DNA of 64,000 bases, from positions 59,057,649 to 59,121,648 of the forward strand of contig CM045758.1 of the NCBI GenBank assembly GCA_025200525.1. The letters are read 5' to 3'. The DNA is from Camellia lanceoleosa. Lineage: Eukaryota > Streptophyta > Magnoliopsida > Ericales > Theaceae. The notes under the pieces are model-generated. The model made no database searches and was not told the DNA's origin. It saw only the letters and a list, made by a program, of their open reading frames with translations. The translations under genes and the position numbers were made by a program. This document shows positions 11,141 to 21,689 of this stretch, piece by piece; the stretch's first letter is position 1, and each line of letters opens with the position of its first letter.

Positions 11141-11916
11141 CACTACAAGAAATCAACTTTTTAGTGACAAATTTATTTCGTCCCTAAAAGTATAATATTT
11201 GTTGGGAAAAACATAAGTCAACCAATTTTCTCCGTTGCGAGTCGCGAAATTTGTTCCAAATGGCCCGTCCCGAAAAATCAAAAAATGATTTTTAGAGACA
11301 AAATTTTGCATTTGTCACTATAAATAGACTTTTAGAGACAAAAATATGTGGTTGCAAAAACTTTTGATTTTGAGATGACCAAAATTTATCTTTAAAAATC
11401 TAATTATAGTCCAGCAGACATAGCGATTATGGAGACAAAAATTAATTTTTGAGACAACAGAAATTGGTCTCTAAAAGTTTAGAGACCAATTTCCTTCCCA
11501 AAAGAATTAAAGAAATAGCTATTTTTCCATTCTCTCTCTTTTTTTTTTTTTTTTTTTTTTTTATAATGTTTTGGGAAGAGGGGATCCTATTGTTCCAAAT
11601 TCACATTTGAATTAATTTTTGTCTCCATAACTGCTCTGCTTATTTGACTATAATTAGACTTTTAGAGACAAATTTTGGTTGTCTCAAAATCAAAAGTTTT
11701 TGCAACAACATATTTTTGTCTCTAAAACTCTATTTATAGTGACAAATGCAAAATTTTGTCTCTAAAAGTCATTTTTTAACTTTTTCGGACGGGCCATTTG
11801 GGACAAATTTTGCGATTCACAACGGAGAAAATTAGTTGACTTAAGTTTTTCCCAACAAATATTATACTTTTAAGAACGGAATAAATTTGTCCCCAAAAAA
11901 CTTATTTCTTGTAGTG
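11141..11916. mobile_element. Non-autonomous CACTA (En/Spm) element with foldback arms, 776 bp
   Basis: The element begins CACTACAAGAAATCAAC and ends in TTTCTTGTAGTG, the diagnostic CACTA termini. ACT flanks it on both sides (11138-11140 and 11917-11919), the 3-bp duplication expected for this superfamily. The inverted similarity extends over almost the whole length: phrases such as 'tttttagagacaaaattttgc', 'ggcccgtccc' and 'caaatattatac' near the left return inverted near the right. The arms are roughly 350 bp each around a poly-T centre (11540-11563). There is no transposase ORF. A transcript would form a long hairpin. Confidence 0.92.
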
Positions 11917-11919
11917 ACT

Positions 11920-12298
11920 CTGCCTTAAAGAAAGCTAAACCCAAAGCTAAACCCATTATCTCTCCCTTGGGATTAAACCCTCGAGAGAGCTGAACACATG
12001 ACATGCACAAAACTCACTTATAGGTAAATAAAATAAATAAATAAATAAAAAGTTGAAAAATTATGTTTTACTTTATTAATTCTTAAGCACTCCGTCTTGT
12101 GCAACCAAATCTAAAAAGTTAAGAAAAAATAATTGAAAATTTCTATAAAAAAAAAAATAATTGAAAAAGCCGAAATTAACTTAAGAAATCTACTATTTTT
12201 TTTGTTGATTTTTATCCCTTTTGGATTGTTTTAAAACTTTTTTTAAAATTTTTCGGTTCATCTCATGGAGCTAAATCTAGAAGCTAAAAAGCTTTTTG

Positions 12299-12339
<41 letters not shown>

Positions 12340-13090
12340 ACTAAAGACGGAAATAAGCAAACCCCAAGCACCCACCAAAAATGAATTGAAGAAATCTCAA
12401 ATTACTCGCACATTGGATTTTTTTTTTTTTTTTTGCTTGCATTTTCGTGAATGCAAATCTATCACACAAGTTATTCCTATTTTAAAAAATTAAGTATATG
12501 TTATGTGTTAAAGTTGTATTTAAAAAAATTTCATACCTAATGTAATTATTTTCAAAGGATAAGAAGTACAAGAACTATTTTTATGGGATCATCTTTGAAA
12601 ATGTAATGGATAAATTATAGGGTAAATTACCAATATGTAGGTCTTACTTTTAGAACTTATTACCCATTAAGTCCTATTGATAAATTTATTAAGTGATATC
12701 GGTCTCTCTTATTTTTATGAATAAATTTACATTGATAAATTTATCAGTCAGGACCTATAGATAAATAATTCTAATTAATATGATTGATTGGTAAGTACCC
12801 CTAAATTATATTTATAGTCCTTCAAATATGCATTTCCTATAACTTTGATCTTCTAAATATCATTTTGTCAAATTCATTCTTAAAATATTTTCAATTTGAA
12901 TTATTTTTTTTAATTTCCAATGGTTGTCTAAATAGTTAATAGAATGATAATAAAATACACTTATAGTGTAGCATCTTTTAAGTTTAGAGTCATTACATCT
13001 TGGGGGGCAAACACTGGTCAAATTCAAAACACCAAAACAAGGACGAAATATACTTTAAAAAAATTGTATCCAACACAAATTTTGACTTTC
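11920..13090. other. AT-rich intergenic DNA with homopolymers
   Basis: It contains (AAAT)n near 12026-12051, a long A-tract near 12303-12337 and a T-tract near 12419-12434. No gene is supported; the open frame 12296-12493 runs through the A-tract. Confidence 0.6.
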
Positions 13091-13092
13091 TA

Positions 13093-14400
13093 GAGTGAAT
13101 GAAGAATATTTTAGTGTCAATCTATAAGAATAAAGGAGGTGTCCAGAATTACAATAATTATAGAAGAATCAAGCTGATATGTCGTATAATAAAAGTGCCA
13201 GAGAGAGTGATGGAACGTCGATTGCGATATATAATAGAGGTGTTAGAAAATCAATTTGGATTTATGCCTGGTAGGTCAACAATGGAAGCGATCTATCTTT
13301 TGAGAAGGGTAATAGAAAAGTATAGAGAAAAGAAAAGAGACATTCATCTGATTTTTTATCGATCTTGAGAAAGCAGATAATAGAATGTCTCGGGATATAA
13401 TCTGATGGGTGTTAAAGAATAAAAGGGTGGCAAAATGTTATATTGATGTGATTAGAGATATCTATGAAAGTGTGGTAACCACTATTAGATCGTCTACTGG
13501 AGAAACAAGTGAATTTTTAATTATTGTGGGGTTGCACCAAGGTTCAACTCTAAGTCTTTGTCTTTTTGCTTTAGTCATAGATAAGTCGACGATAAATATT
13601 CAAGATAATGTGACATGGTGTATGCTTTTTGCAGATGATATTGTATTAGTGGATGAGACTAGAGAATGAATTAGCACTAAGTTGAAGACTTAGAGAGAAG
13701 CACTTGAATATAAAAGATTTAGGAAAAGTAGAATTAAGACAGAGTACATGGAATATAATTTTAGTAACAGTAACAATGGAAGTGGAGGAGAAACGAAGAT
13801 TGAGAACCAAGAACTACCTAAGAATAAACAATTTCATTATTTAGGATCGATTATCACAACAGTTAGGGAGATTGGAGTGGATGTGATCCATAGAATTAAG
13901 TAAGGTAGCTTAAGTGGAGGAATGTGTTTGGAGTACTGTGTGATAAATGAGTACCCACTAGACTAAAAGGAAAGTTCTATATTACAACTATTAAACCAAC
14001 GATGTTGGATGAGACGGAATGTTGGGCAATTAAGGAACAACGTATAGATAAGACGGGTGTTGTTGAGATGAGGATGCTAAAGTGGATGTGTGGCAAGACT
14101 AGAAAAGACAGAGTTAGGAATGAGTACATTCGTGAATGGGTATGAGTAGTACCAATAAAAGATAAGTTGAGAGAGAATAAATTGAGATGGTTTGGTCATA
14201 CACAACAGAGACCAACAAAGGTAATAGTGAAGAGATGTGATACAGTGACAGTAGGGGGAAATGTTAGAGGAAGGGATAGACTTAGATTAACGTGAGCTAG
14301 TGTAGTAAATAAATATATAAATCTCTTTAATTTGACTAACCAAATGGCATTTAATAGAATTGAGTGAAGAAAAAAGATTCATATAGCCAACCCCATTTAA
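13093..14400 (+). pseudogene. RTE-clade LINE reverse transcriptase fragment
   Basis: The plus strand encodes NQFGFMPGRSTMEAIYLLRR, then (after a frameshift near 13370) IDLEKADNRM, then GLHQGSTLSLCLFALVID and the catalytic-site region WCMLFADDIVLVDETRE. Further in-frame pieces follow with stops: NKQFHYLGSIITT, MLKWMCGKTRKDRVRNEYIR and LRWFGHTQQRP. This order, with FADD as the catalytic aspartates, is typical of plant RTE-type LINEs. The endonuclease half is missing (5' truncation) and multiple stops and frameshifts make it inactive. The 3' end lies near 14400-14440, where 'ggcttgatttggtttggc' resembles RTE tails. Confidence 0.88.
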
Positions 14401-14748
14401 TGGTATTTAAGGCTTGATTTGGTTTGGCGAGATTTGATTTGGTTTGGTTACAAATTTTGACTTTCCCGAATTGATTTATGTACCCTACTATAAAATTTAC
14501 TTTATGAAATTAATTTCTATTATTACGATTTCAAATAATTTAATATACACAAATTTGGTTCACACACAAATACACAGAAGAAACAAGTCATGAAGTGAAA
14601 TACAAGTTAGAGGAAATGACTCATTTCTTCCTAGTGCGTCTAGGTCATGGTTCATGTACTCCCTCCCTTCCTTCCACCACAATTGTCTTCTTGACTATTC
14701 ACTTGTAGTGGGATGTTGACACGTGTTTCTGTCTTAAATATATCTGTT

Positions 14749-14890
14749 GAAAAAAGATTCGGACCCCCTCCATGACCCCCTTGCTTTTGATTGGTCAATA
14801 TTTTTTTTTTTCTCGTCCCCCAATCACCAACCTCCACGTGTGTGTGGGGTGATAGGGGTGGAAGTTTTGAGGGGGTCTCAATCATATCCC
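14749..14890. mobile_element. Mutator-type MITE with 10-bp target duplication
   Basis: TATATCTGTT occurs at 14739-14748 and again at 14891-14900, a perfect 10-bp direct repeat. The enclosed 142 bp has imperfect inverted ends (GAAAAAAGATTCGGACCCCC against the inverse of the right end, GGGATATGATTGAGACCCCC). Target duplications of 9-10 bp are the hallmark of Mutator-like elements. There is no coding content; the opposing frames across it are chance. Confidence 0.75.
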
Positions 14891-15349
14891 TATATCTGTT
14901 ATGATCTTCTTTACATACATTTTTTTTTCTACAAATAAATTTGAAATTCTGGTTCACTAATTTTTTTTTAGAATTTATTTAAAAATCATTTAGTATATTA
15001 TTAACTATATCTTTCTTTTTTTGGTTAAAAAATTAAATTTAATCACTTTAAAAATCAAGAAAAAGTTAAAAAAATTTAAAATAGGTCAAATAAATTTTTT
15101 TTTTTTAACCAAGTCTCAAACGAAGTCTAAGCATCTAATAAAACAAAATCACGACAGAAAATTTGGCTAGCTTCTTACTAATGTTTAAATCACGATTTTT
15201 TTTTTTTTTTTTTGGTAGTGCAATCATTTTTATGGTGGTTCTTATTTTGTGGGCCTTATTTGAATTTTGATTCAAAATAATGTGATTATTTTGACTCTAA
15301 TTGTGTTAAATGCAAAGATTTATCAATATGATTTATATTTTTAAAAATG

Positions 15350-15860
15350 TCATTTTAACATTATTTTGATATGAACTTTTGTACAAATTCTCTATTTATG
15401 AATTATTTTCCAATTTTTTATTAGCTCCATTTTAGACTTTGCGTTTATTGGTCACTTTAATGTAAGTTGGAAATATCTTCTGTCATATTTCCACGAGCTT
15501 GTCCGCATATCAAAAAATAAATAAAATCAAATAAAATCAAATCAAAATTTATCGAAAATTTTGACTCAAAGGTCAAAATTTATTTGTGCAATGAACCAAG
15601 AAAAGAATACAACCTACACCATATATTTGAAATCTGAATCAAATTTTGGTTCCATTTTTCTGATTTCGAAGACTTTTCGTGTTCCCCTCACATTTATTTA
15701 CAAATCTATATCCTAATACAAAGTCAATTAAATCAAATATGAATCCTTCCACAAAACTCATATAAAAATATCTCAAAGAACAATGAGTAGCGTTATAAAC
15801 AAAGAAAAAACAGAGCATTGAAGCCATTCATACAAACAATATATGTCACATAAATGATTG
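15350..15860. repeat. Unclassified dispersed repeat, copy 2
   Basis: This copy is collinear with 9690-10080: both start 'taacattattttgatatg' and share 'ctctatttatgaattatttt', 'cacatttatttacaaatc' and 'gaatccttccacaaaactca'. It carries a different internal segment (about 15435-15600) where copy 1 has its C-tract. Shorter related pieces ('gttatgaacaatgaaaaaata', 'gtcatccatacagacaatat') recur near 15880-15950, 16310-16400 and 16860. Confidence 0.6.
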
Positions 15861-15954
15861 AAATGATCAAGTTTTTCCACGTTCGTAGTGTTACGAACAA
15901 TGAAAAAATAGATCATTTAAGTCATTTATATATTTAATATGTCACATAATCAAA

Positions 15955-16275
15955 TCAAACCAAATTAAATCTTAAGTCCTATTAAATGGGGTCGGCTACA
16001 TGAATCATTCTTTTCCATTCGACTCTATGCTATATCGTTAATCAAATTAAGGAGATTCATATCTCTATTTACTATATTAGCCAACACCAATTTAGGTCTG
16101 TCCCTTCTCCTAACACTTCCATCTATAGTCACTGTATTGCATCTTTTCACTATTGTCTCTATTGATCTCCGTTGTATATGACCAATCCATCTCAATCTAT
16201 TATCTCTGAATTTATTTTATATCGATACTACTCATACCCATTCTCGAATATACTCATTCATTATTCTGTCTTAAA
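15955..16275 (-). pseudogene. RTE-clade LINE 3' end, minus strand
   Basis: The minus strand reads WIGHIQRRSIETIVKRC, VRRRDRPKLVLANIVNRDMN and LLNLINDIA, then a short tail ending in 'gatttaatttggtttgattt'. This corresponds to the C-terminus and 3' end of the same LINE clade as 13093-14400 (there LRWFGHTQQRP and INLFNLTNQMA). The two fragments are separate insertions in opposite orientation. Only the last roughly 300 bp survive. Confidence 0.8.
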
Positions 16276-16411
16276 CAATCAATGAATTAACTAATCAAGT
16301 CTTTCGATATCCGTAGTGTTACGATCAATGAAAAAATAAACCACTAAAGTCATCCATACAGACAATATATGTCACATCAATGACTTAAATGATCAACTCT
16401 TTCTATTCTTG

Positions 16412-16856
16412 TAGTTAGGCGTGTACATTTGGTCTGCCCGTCTCGCTCACCCAAACCCGGCTTTGGTGACCCATCTTTGGCCTCATGTTCTGTCACAAAA
16501 TTCGAACTGGCCACCACGGGCTAGAAAATTTGGCCCAAGCCCAGGGGGTATTCGGGCTTTGGGTGGGCTAGTGGACCGATCCTTGGGTCGGGCCGGTGGG
16601 CCTAGGCTCGAGCTTGGGTGGGCCTAAACATTTTTTTTTAATTCTTTTCACTAAAATTTTATTATTTTCCACTAAATATGACACTGGGTCTCGGGTTGGG
16701 CTTTGAGTGGGCTTTGAGCAGGCCGATGAGCCAAGCTTCAAAATGACAGCCCAAGCCCAAGCCCAAGGAATCAAACTTGGCTCGAGCCCAAGCCTAACCG
16801 GGCTGGGTCCACCTCGGGCCGCCCACAAGCCATGGGCCATTTTTATACTTCTACTC
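16412..16856. repeat. GC-rich GGGCC/GGCCC repeat, possible non-autonomous element
   Basis: A GC-rich island in AT-rich DNA is full of 'gggc(t)tgggt(g)ggcc' and its inverse 'ggcccaagccca', giving strong self-complementarity. It is bounded by 'aggcgtgtacatttggtc' on the left and 'gggccatttttatacttcta' on the right, a weak inverted pair. Similar GGGCC-rich MITE-like repeats are common in plants. Frames on both strands are low-complexity artefacts. Confidence 0.45.
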
Positions 16857-17199
16857 ATAGTGTTATGAACAATGAAAAAATAGTGGGAGATTATCTGTTA
16901 GTGGGTTAGAAAAACTAAATTTTATACTCCAATGTGAGCTTATTAAGGTTAAGGATTGTGTCTAAGGCCTGCTCAACGATCTGGTGAAAGGTCTGCTCAA
17001 AGATCTGCTCAAAGGTCTACTGATGTCCGCTGATGTATGCTAGTTTTGTGCTGCTGGTGTATGCTGCTGGTGAAGTATGCTGGTTTTCTGTCTTTTTTGG
17101 TTCCTCTTGATTGGTTTCTCTCCAATCTTTGGGTTAAGTGCTTGCAAATGATTGTGCTTCCTTAGTGGTACCAACTTAGTTGGGATTATTAAGGTTAGC

Positions 17200-17300
17200 G
17201 TTGATGCTCTTTGCACTTCCCTCTTTGTTGATGTAAGTTTTTGCATGTATTGCTTTCTTAATCAATAAAGTTTCATTTTGCTGATCAAAAAACAAAAAAG
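17200..17300 (+). other. Possible retroposed 3' end with A-rich tail
   Basis: The sequence 'aatcaataaagtttcatttt' is followed by 'gctgatcaaaaaacaaaaaa', resembling the polyadenylation signal and tail of a plant LINE or retroposed transcript. The TG/CT-rich stretch 16960-17200 could be its 3' UTR. No coding remnant was recognised. Confidence 0.3.
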
Positions 17301-17509
17301 TAAATTTTAAATTGGGAGCTTTTTTGATAAATCATCTTTCTAAGAGTTTTATTCTATCAAACTCATATTCTTTTTGACTATTCCATTAGATCCTATTTGA
17401 GGTAAGAAGACCAAAACACCCTCAAATCTCTCATGCCCCCTATTAATGTTGATATTTAACGTCGAAGATGTTGACTATCATTATATTCATATTAATTTGA
17501 AATGAATTT

Positions 17510-17539
17510 TTACATGATGTGAATATTCACATCATGTAA
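17510..17539. repeat. Perfect 30-bp palindrome in a local repeat cluster
   Basis: Each arm reads ttacatgatgtgaat and the two arms are exact inverse copies with no spacer. Partial copies (acatgatgtgaatattcat) occur at 17611-17630, and 'atgttatgaacgttcacatcactaca' is repeated near 17690 and 17800. The whole 17460-17826 block is built of such short 'TTCACATCA/TGATGTGAA' words. Confidence 0.9.
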
Positions 17540-17826
17540 TTGAAATGAATATTCACATCATTATATTCACATTAATTTGAAATGAATTTTTGTCATTGTG
17601 TTGTCAATTACATGATGTGAATATTCATACTAAAACATACAAATGTGAACGTTTACATCACTACATTAAATGAGAGAGAATGTTCACATGTTATGAACGT
17701 TCATATCACTACATATTGTGAACACGAATGTGTTGTCAATTAAAAATATAATAAACATTATTTTTAATGTGTTGTCAATTAAAAATAAGAAGGTTCACAT
17801 GTTATGAACGTTCACATCACTACATT

Positions 17827-19100
17827 ATGTTAGAAATAGTTGGGAAAAATTCTGGAAAACAGAATTTTTTCCTAACTTTGGTATATTTTTTAGGTGGGAC
17901 TCGTGCGCCAAAGTTGACGGGTCTAAGTGGTAATACATTCTATGTCGCGTTGTGATTCACATGGTATATTTGGTTGCTCAAAACCATTATCAGGTGAATG
18001 GGAAATTGAAGCCAAAGTGTGCTCCATAGAAATGGAGTTTTGGTGGAAAATCCTTAAAGGTTTAAAAAATGGCTTATCCCACATTGATTTGGTGGGAAGT
18101 GTTGAATGGATTTATAAGGCTTGGAGTTTGAACTTGGGATAGACCCCAAAGGGCACCCAAGTTTTGTAGAGAGGGAGGTTATGGGCAAAATGGGCTAAAC
18201 CCATTGGACCCAAAAATCACCACACGTGCGCGCCGCCGCCGTCTGTCCAGTCAGGCCGGCTGGGCTTGTCTGGCCCAATATTAATCTTTTTAGGCCAAAA
18301 ATGTTTGAATTTAATTTTGGTTTTTGAAATAAAATCTGTCCAAGAATTGATTCCGAATTTCTGTCCAAATTAATTTCAAATTTTTGAATTCAAAATTGTT
18401 GCACCTCTTCAGAATTTTGTACAGGTTCAAAACAAATCCAAATCTGTCCAGATTCAAACCCAAAACTGTTTTATCTGTTTAAGATTCAAACCAGATTCGA
18501 TTATCTATTCAAATTTAAACTGAACAGGTTGTATCTGTTCAAAACAGAGCCGAACAGGTACTGTATCTGTTCAAAACAGATTTGCTACCTGTTGGATTCA
18601 AACTGAAAAGTCAACATTACACCTATAAATAGACTAGTCCCTCATTTGGATTTTTACTCCAATTTTCGTTCATCTTTGCTGCAATTTATCTCTGCATTTT
18701 GCTGCATTAATTCCTTTAATTTTTGTGAAAAAGAGTGTATACACTAAATATGTTCGTTGTACGAAAAATTTGTAATGCTGCAATTTTTTGTTGTTTAATC
18801 ATTTTATCCTGGGAGATAAACGTCCATATTCTGAAAATACCGTGGAGAGGACGAATCTGTCTTAAGGACACAGTGTCTAACACTGGACTTGATCAGAATA
18901 TTGTACAAGAAACTAATCAAGTAAGTTAATTCTTTTCCTGTTTTATTTTTATTTATTTAAATCAGATTTTGATTTTGTTTTTGTAACAAAATAAAAATCT
19001 GTTTTTATTTATTTATTTATATTTATTGGCTTGATTTTTGTAATCAAACATTCTCTCCCATTTCCTATTTTTCTTTTGTATTCTGTTTGTCATTTAGTAC
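17827..19100 (+). mobile_element. Copia-like LTR and leader remnant
   Basis: The segment starts TGTTAGAAATAGTTGGG, a typical copia LTR start. It has a TATA box (CTATAAATAGAC, near 18622-18633) and then a leader with 'ctgtcttaaggacacagtgt', as in plant Ty1/copia elements. No matching second LTR, primer site or gag follows, so the element is truncated around 19100. The small frames at 17767-18142 and 18735-18929 are not supported as proteins. Confidence 0.4.
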
Positions 19101-19159
19101 CCAAGCAGAATCAATTATTTAAATATAATGAAGATTGTCCAACACATTAGATGAGAGAG

Positions 19160-19330
19160 AATTTTTTGCCTAATGGCATAACAAGGTGGTGTTCTATTTC
19201 TTAGTTTGGAGAAGGAGGTGGGGTTGAGTGCAAGAATAGATTTAGGGACAGAGAAGGATGATCGCAGTCTCAAAAATTTTGTAAATATTATATATTACAT
19301 TAAAAAAATTTAAAAATAAAAACTATAATG
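19160..19330. repeat. Flanking repeat, left copy
   Basis: The stretch 'ttgcctaatggcataacaag' ... 'cgcagtctcaaaaattttg' recurs at 21517-21680 on the other side of the gypsy element (19451-21505). The repeat is separate from the LTRs and probably existed before the insertion. Confidence 0.65.
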
Positions 19331-19450
19331 GTAATGTAATTGGAAAAATCAAGGCCCACAACATTTTCCCTCCCATTGATTCAACAAAAGTCCAAAGCCA
19401 ATGAAATTTGGATTGTTGCACCAAAGTCACTTGAAATTCTCAAGGTATGA

Positions 19451-19899
19451 TGACGCAGCGGAATACACGGAAATACACGGAGACTAGATATCGTTCTAGT
19501 AGACGAAAGGGGCTCTCGAATCCACGAGAAAAATAGAACCTTGAATCCACAAGGAAGAGAAATATTATTGAATGAATGAATAAAAGTTGTATAAAAGTTG
19601 TCTTTGCCATGAGGCTTACATAGCTATTTATAATAAACTAAACCTAATACTTGTAGGAAAAGTAATTCTAAAATAAACTAGGAACTTAAATTAACACAAA
19701 TTAGAAAACTTAAAAGAATAGGAAACTAGAATTTTAAACTATTTAAAATCCTAGTCAAAATCTAATTCCAAAATAATAAAATTAAGAAACTTAATAATTA
19801 TAAATTATTTATACTAAATTACAAGAATCCTAATAAAATAATTTATCAAAAATATTAAAACTAAAAATACAAAAAGCCTTAACATCTTGTCCTACATCA
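19451..19899 (-). repeat. 3' LTR of the gypsy element
   Basis: This 449-bp LTR (3' in element orientation) is 21 bp longer than its partner because of two short duplications ('aatacacgga' and 'gtataaaagtt'). Scattered substitutions separate the two LTRs, so the insertion is not recent. Confidence 0.9.
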
Positions 19900-20305
19900 G
19901 TCTCCTCTTTTTTGAAAGAACTCGTCCTCGAGTTCATATTAGAGATCTGCCATATTCCATGCCAAATAAAGAGATATTTTGAATGTTTCAGTTGCTTGCC
20001 CCTCTTCCAAAAGTTGTATATAGAAAAGTTTTCTTTCTGAAGGTTCTTCTCTATATGGTTCAACTGGTTGACAAGATTAATTTGACAAGCATTGAAAATC
20101 AAATTAAATTGCTTAACACCAAGAAAATCAACAAAATTTACTTCACGTAGAACTTGAATGCCCTCTTGATGTTGCATCATCCCAGATTCAATTGATCCTT
20201 CGATTATCAATCTTGGAATATTAAGTGTAGCATTAACCAATTTCTTTGTTCCATGCAGCAGTTGTATTATCTCTTCTTCTATTTTCTCTTTGTTACTGGG
20301 CTCAA

Positions 20306-21045
20306 TCAGATCTTCTTCTTCCTCAATATTTTATGATTTGTTTGTAAAACTTTCTCCCTAATATTCAAATTAGCATGTGCTGATGCATTATCAACACTTG
20401 AACAAGACTTTGTATCTTCTTCATTAGTTTTACAAACAATCTCACCACAAATAATATTTGGATGTGAAATCTTTTCTTTCACAACTACAATTTCATTGAA
20501 AATTTTTACCAACTCCATAGAAGTATCTTGATTTGTATATGACAATATATCTTCATGATCATGAAAGTAAAATTTTGATCCTAAATTTTTTTTCATTGTT
20601 AACCATGAATGAATTTTGTCTTTACCTTTGCAAACTCGATAATCTTGTAATCCATTCACCGCTTCAATGCAATTTTATCAAGTTTGTAGGATGCGAATAT
20701 AACTTTCTTTTCATGAGGAATCTTCATGAATTCAAAGAAATTCTCAAGATCAAGCAACCAATCAAGAAAATCTTCTTTTTGAAACTTACTTGAACCGTTA
20801 AAATATGAAATTTCTGCAAAATAACGTAAGCTAACAGGTTGGCTTCGGGTGAATCCTTCGACACAATTGTTGTCAACTGTTGGTTGCCTCTGGTTGACGA
20901 TTAATCCCAAATCGGCAAGTAGATTACAAATCTCATTGCGAAGTTCGTGCACCTCTAGCCGATATTCCTCAATCGCATCCCATATGGCTTCCACCCTACG
21001 ATCAACGTCAATAAGGATTGTGTGTTCTCCATTGTCTTGTGTCAT
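20306..21045 (-). pseudogene. Ty3/gypsy gag remnant
   Basis: From the ATG at 21045 the minus strand encodes about 129 residues, including RRVEAIWDAIEEYRLEVHEL and then SSKFQKEDFLDWLLDLENFF and PHEKKVIFASYKL. That is the retrotransposon gag pattern '(F)DG----(EE)FLDWL-E-E-FFE---P---KV---AYKL'. A frameshift near 20656 leads to GKDKIHSWLTMKKNLGSKFY, matching the following gag segment ('R-GK--I-SW--MK--L---F-P'). Downstream (20240-19900) the frame ends near MNSRTSSFKKEE, close to the purine tract. The zinc knuckle and all pol domains are absent. Without enzymes this region may still carry packaging signals. Confidence 0.8.
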
Positions 21046-21063
21046 CGAGCTAGGCGAATCTAT

Positions 21064-21075
21064 GCTCTGATACCA
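21064..21075 (-). other. Primer binding site for tRNA-Met
   Basis: On the minus strand this reads TGGTATCAGAGC, complementary to the 3' end of plant initiator tRNA-Met, and lies 2 bp inside the 5' LTR. It decides the orientation of the element. Confidence 0.93.
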
Positions 21076-21077
21076 CT

Positions 21078-21505
21078 TGACGCAGCGGAATACACGGGGA
21101 CTAGATATCATTCTAGTAGACAAAAGGGGCTCTCAAATCCACGAGAAAAATAGAACCTTGAATCTACAAGGAAGAGAAATATTATTGAATGAATGAATAA
21201 AAGTTGTCTTTGCCATGAGGCTTACATAGCTATTTATAATAAACTAAACCTAATACTTGTAGGAAAAGTAATTCTAAAATAAACTAGGAACTTAAATCAA
21301 CACAAATTAGAAAACCTAAAAGAATAGGAAATTATAATTCTAAACTATTTAAAATCCTAGTCAAAATATAATTCAAAAATAATAAAATTAAGAAACCTAA
21401 TAATTCTAAATTATTTATACTAAATTACAAGAATCCTAATAAAATAATTTATCAAAAATATTAAAACTAAAAATACAAAAAGTCTTAAAATCTTGTCCTA
21501 CATCA
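21078..21505 (-). repeat. 5' LTR of the gypsy element
   Basis: This 428-bp LTR matches 19451-19899 along its whole length. In element orientation it begins TGATGTAGGACAAG and ends in GCTGCGTCA. Confidence 0.9.
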
Positions 21506-21516
21506 TATGACTAAGG

Positions 21517-21680
21517 TTTGCCTAATGGCATGGCAAGGTGGTGTCCTATTTCTTGGTGAGGGAGGTGGTGTTGACTGCAAGAACAGATCTAGGAGGCCGA
21601 AAGGGACGATGGCAGTCTCAAAAATTTTAAAAATATTATGTATTATATTAAAAAATTTAAAATTATAAGAATTTGTATTT
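21517..21680. repeat. Flanking repeat, right copy
   Basis: This is the partner of 19160-19330. It begins 'ttgcctaatggcatggcaag' and includes 'ggcagtctcaaaaatttt', diverged by substitutions and small gaps. Confidence 0.65.
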
Positions 21681-21689
21681 CTAAACATA

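Larger units (their letters stand above)
19451..21505 (-). mobile_element. Complete non-autonomous Ty3/gypsy element, 2055 bp
   Basis: Two direct repeats that begin TGACGCAGCGG and end CCTACATCA (19451-19899 and 21078-21505) flank an internal region. TATGA precedes and follows the element (19446-19450 and 21506-21510), a perfect 5-bp target duplication. Read on the minus strand, the 5' LTR is followed after 2 bp by a tRNA-Met primer site, then a gag remnant, then a purine tract (aaaaaagaggagac) directly before the 3' LTR. There is no protease, reverse transcriptase or integrase, so any mobility would need proteins from elsewhere. Confidence 0.93.
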
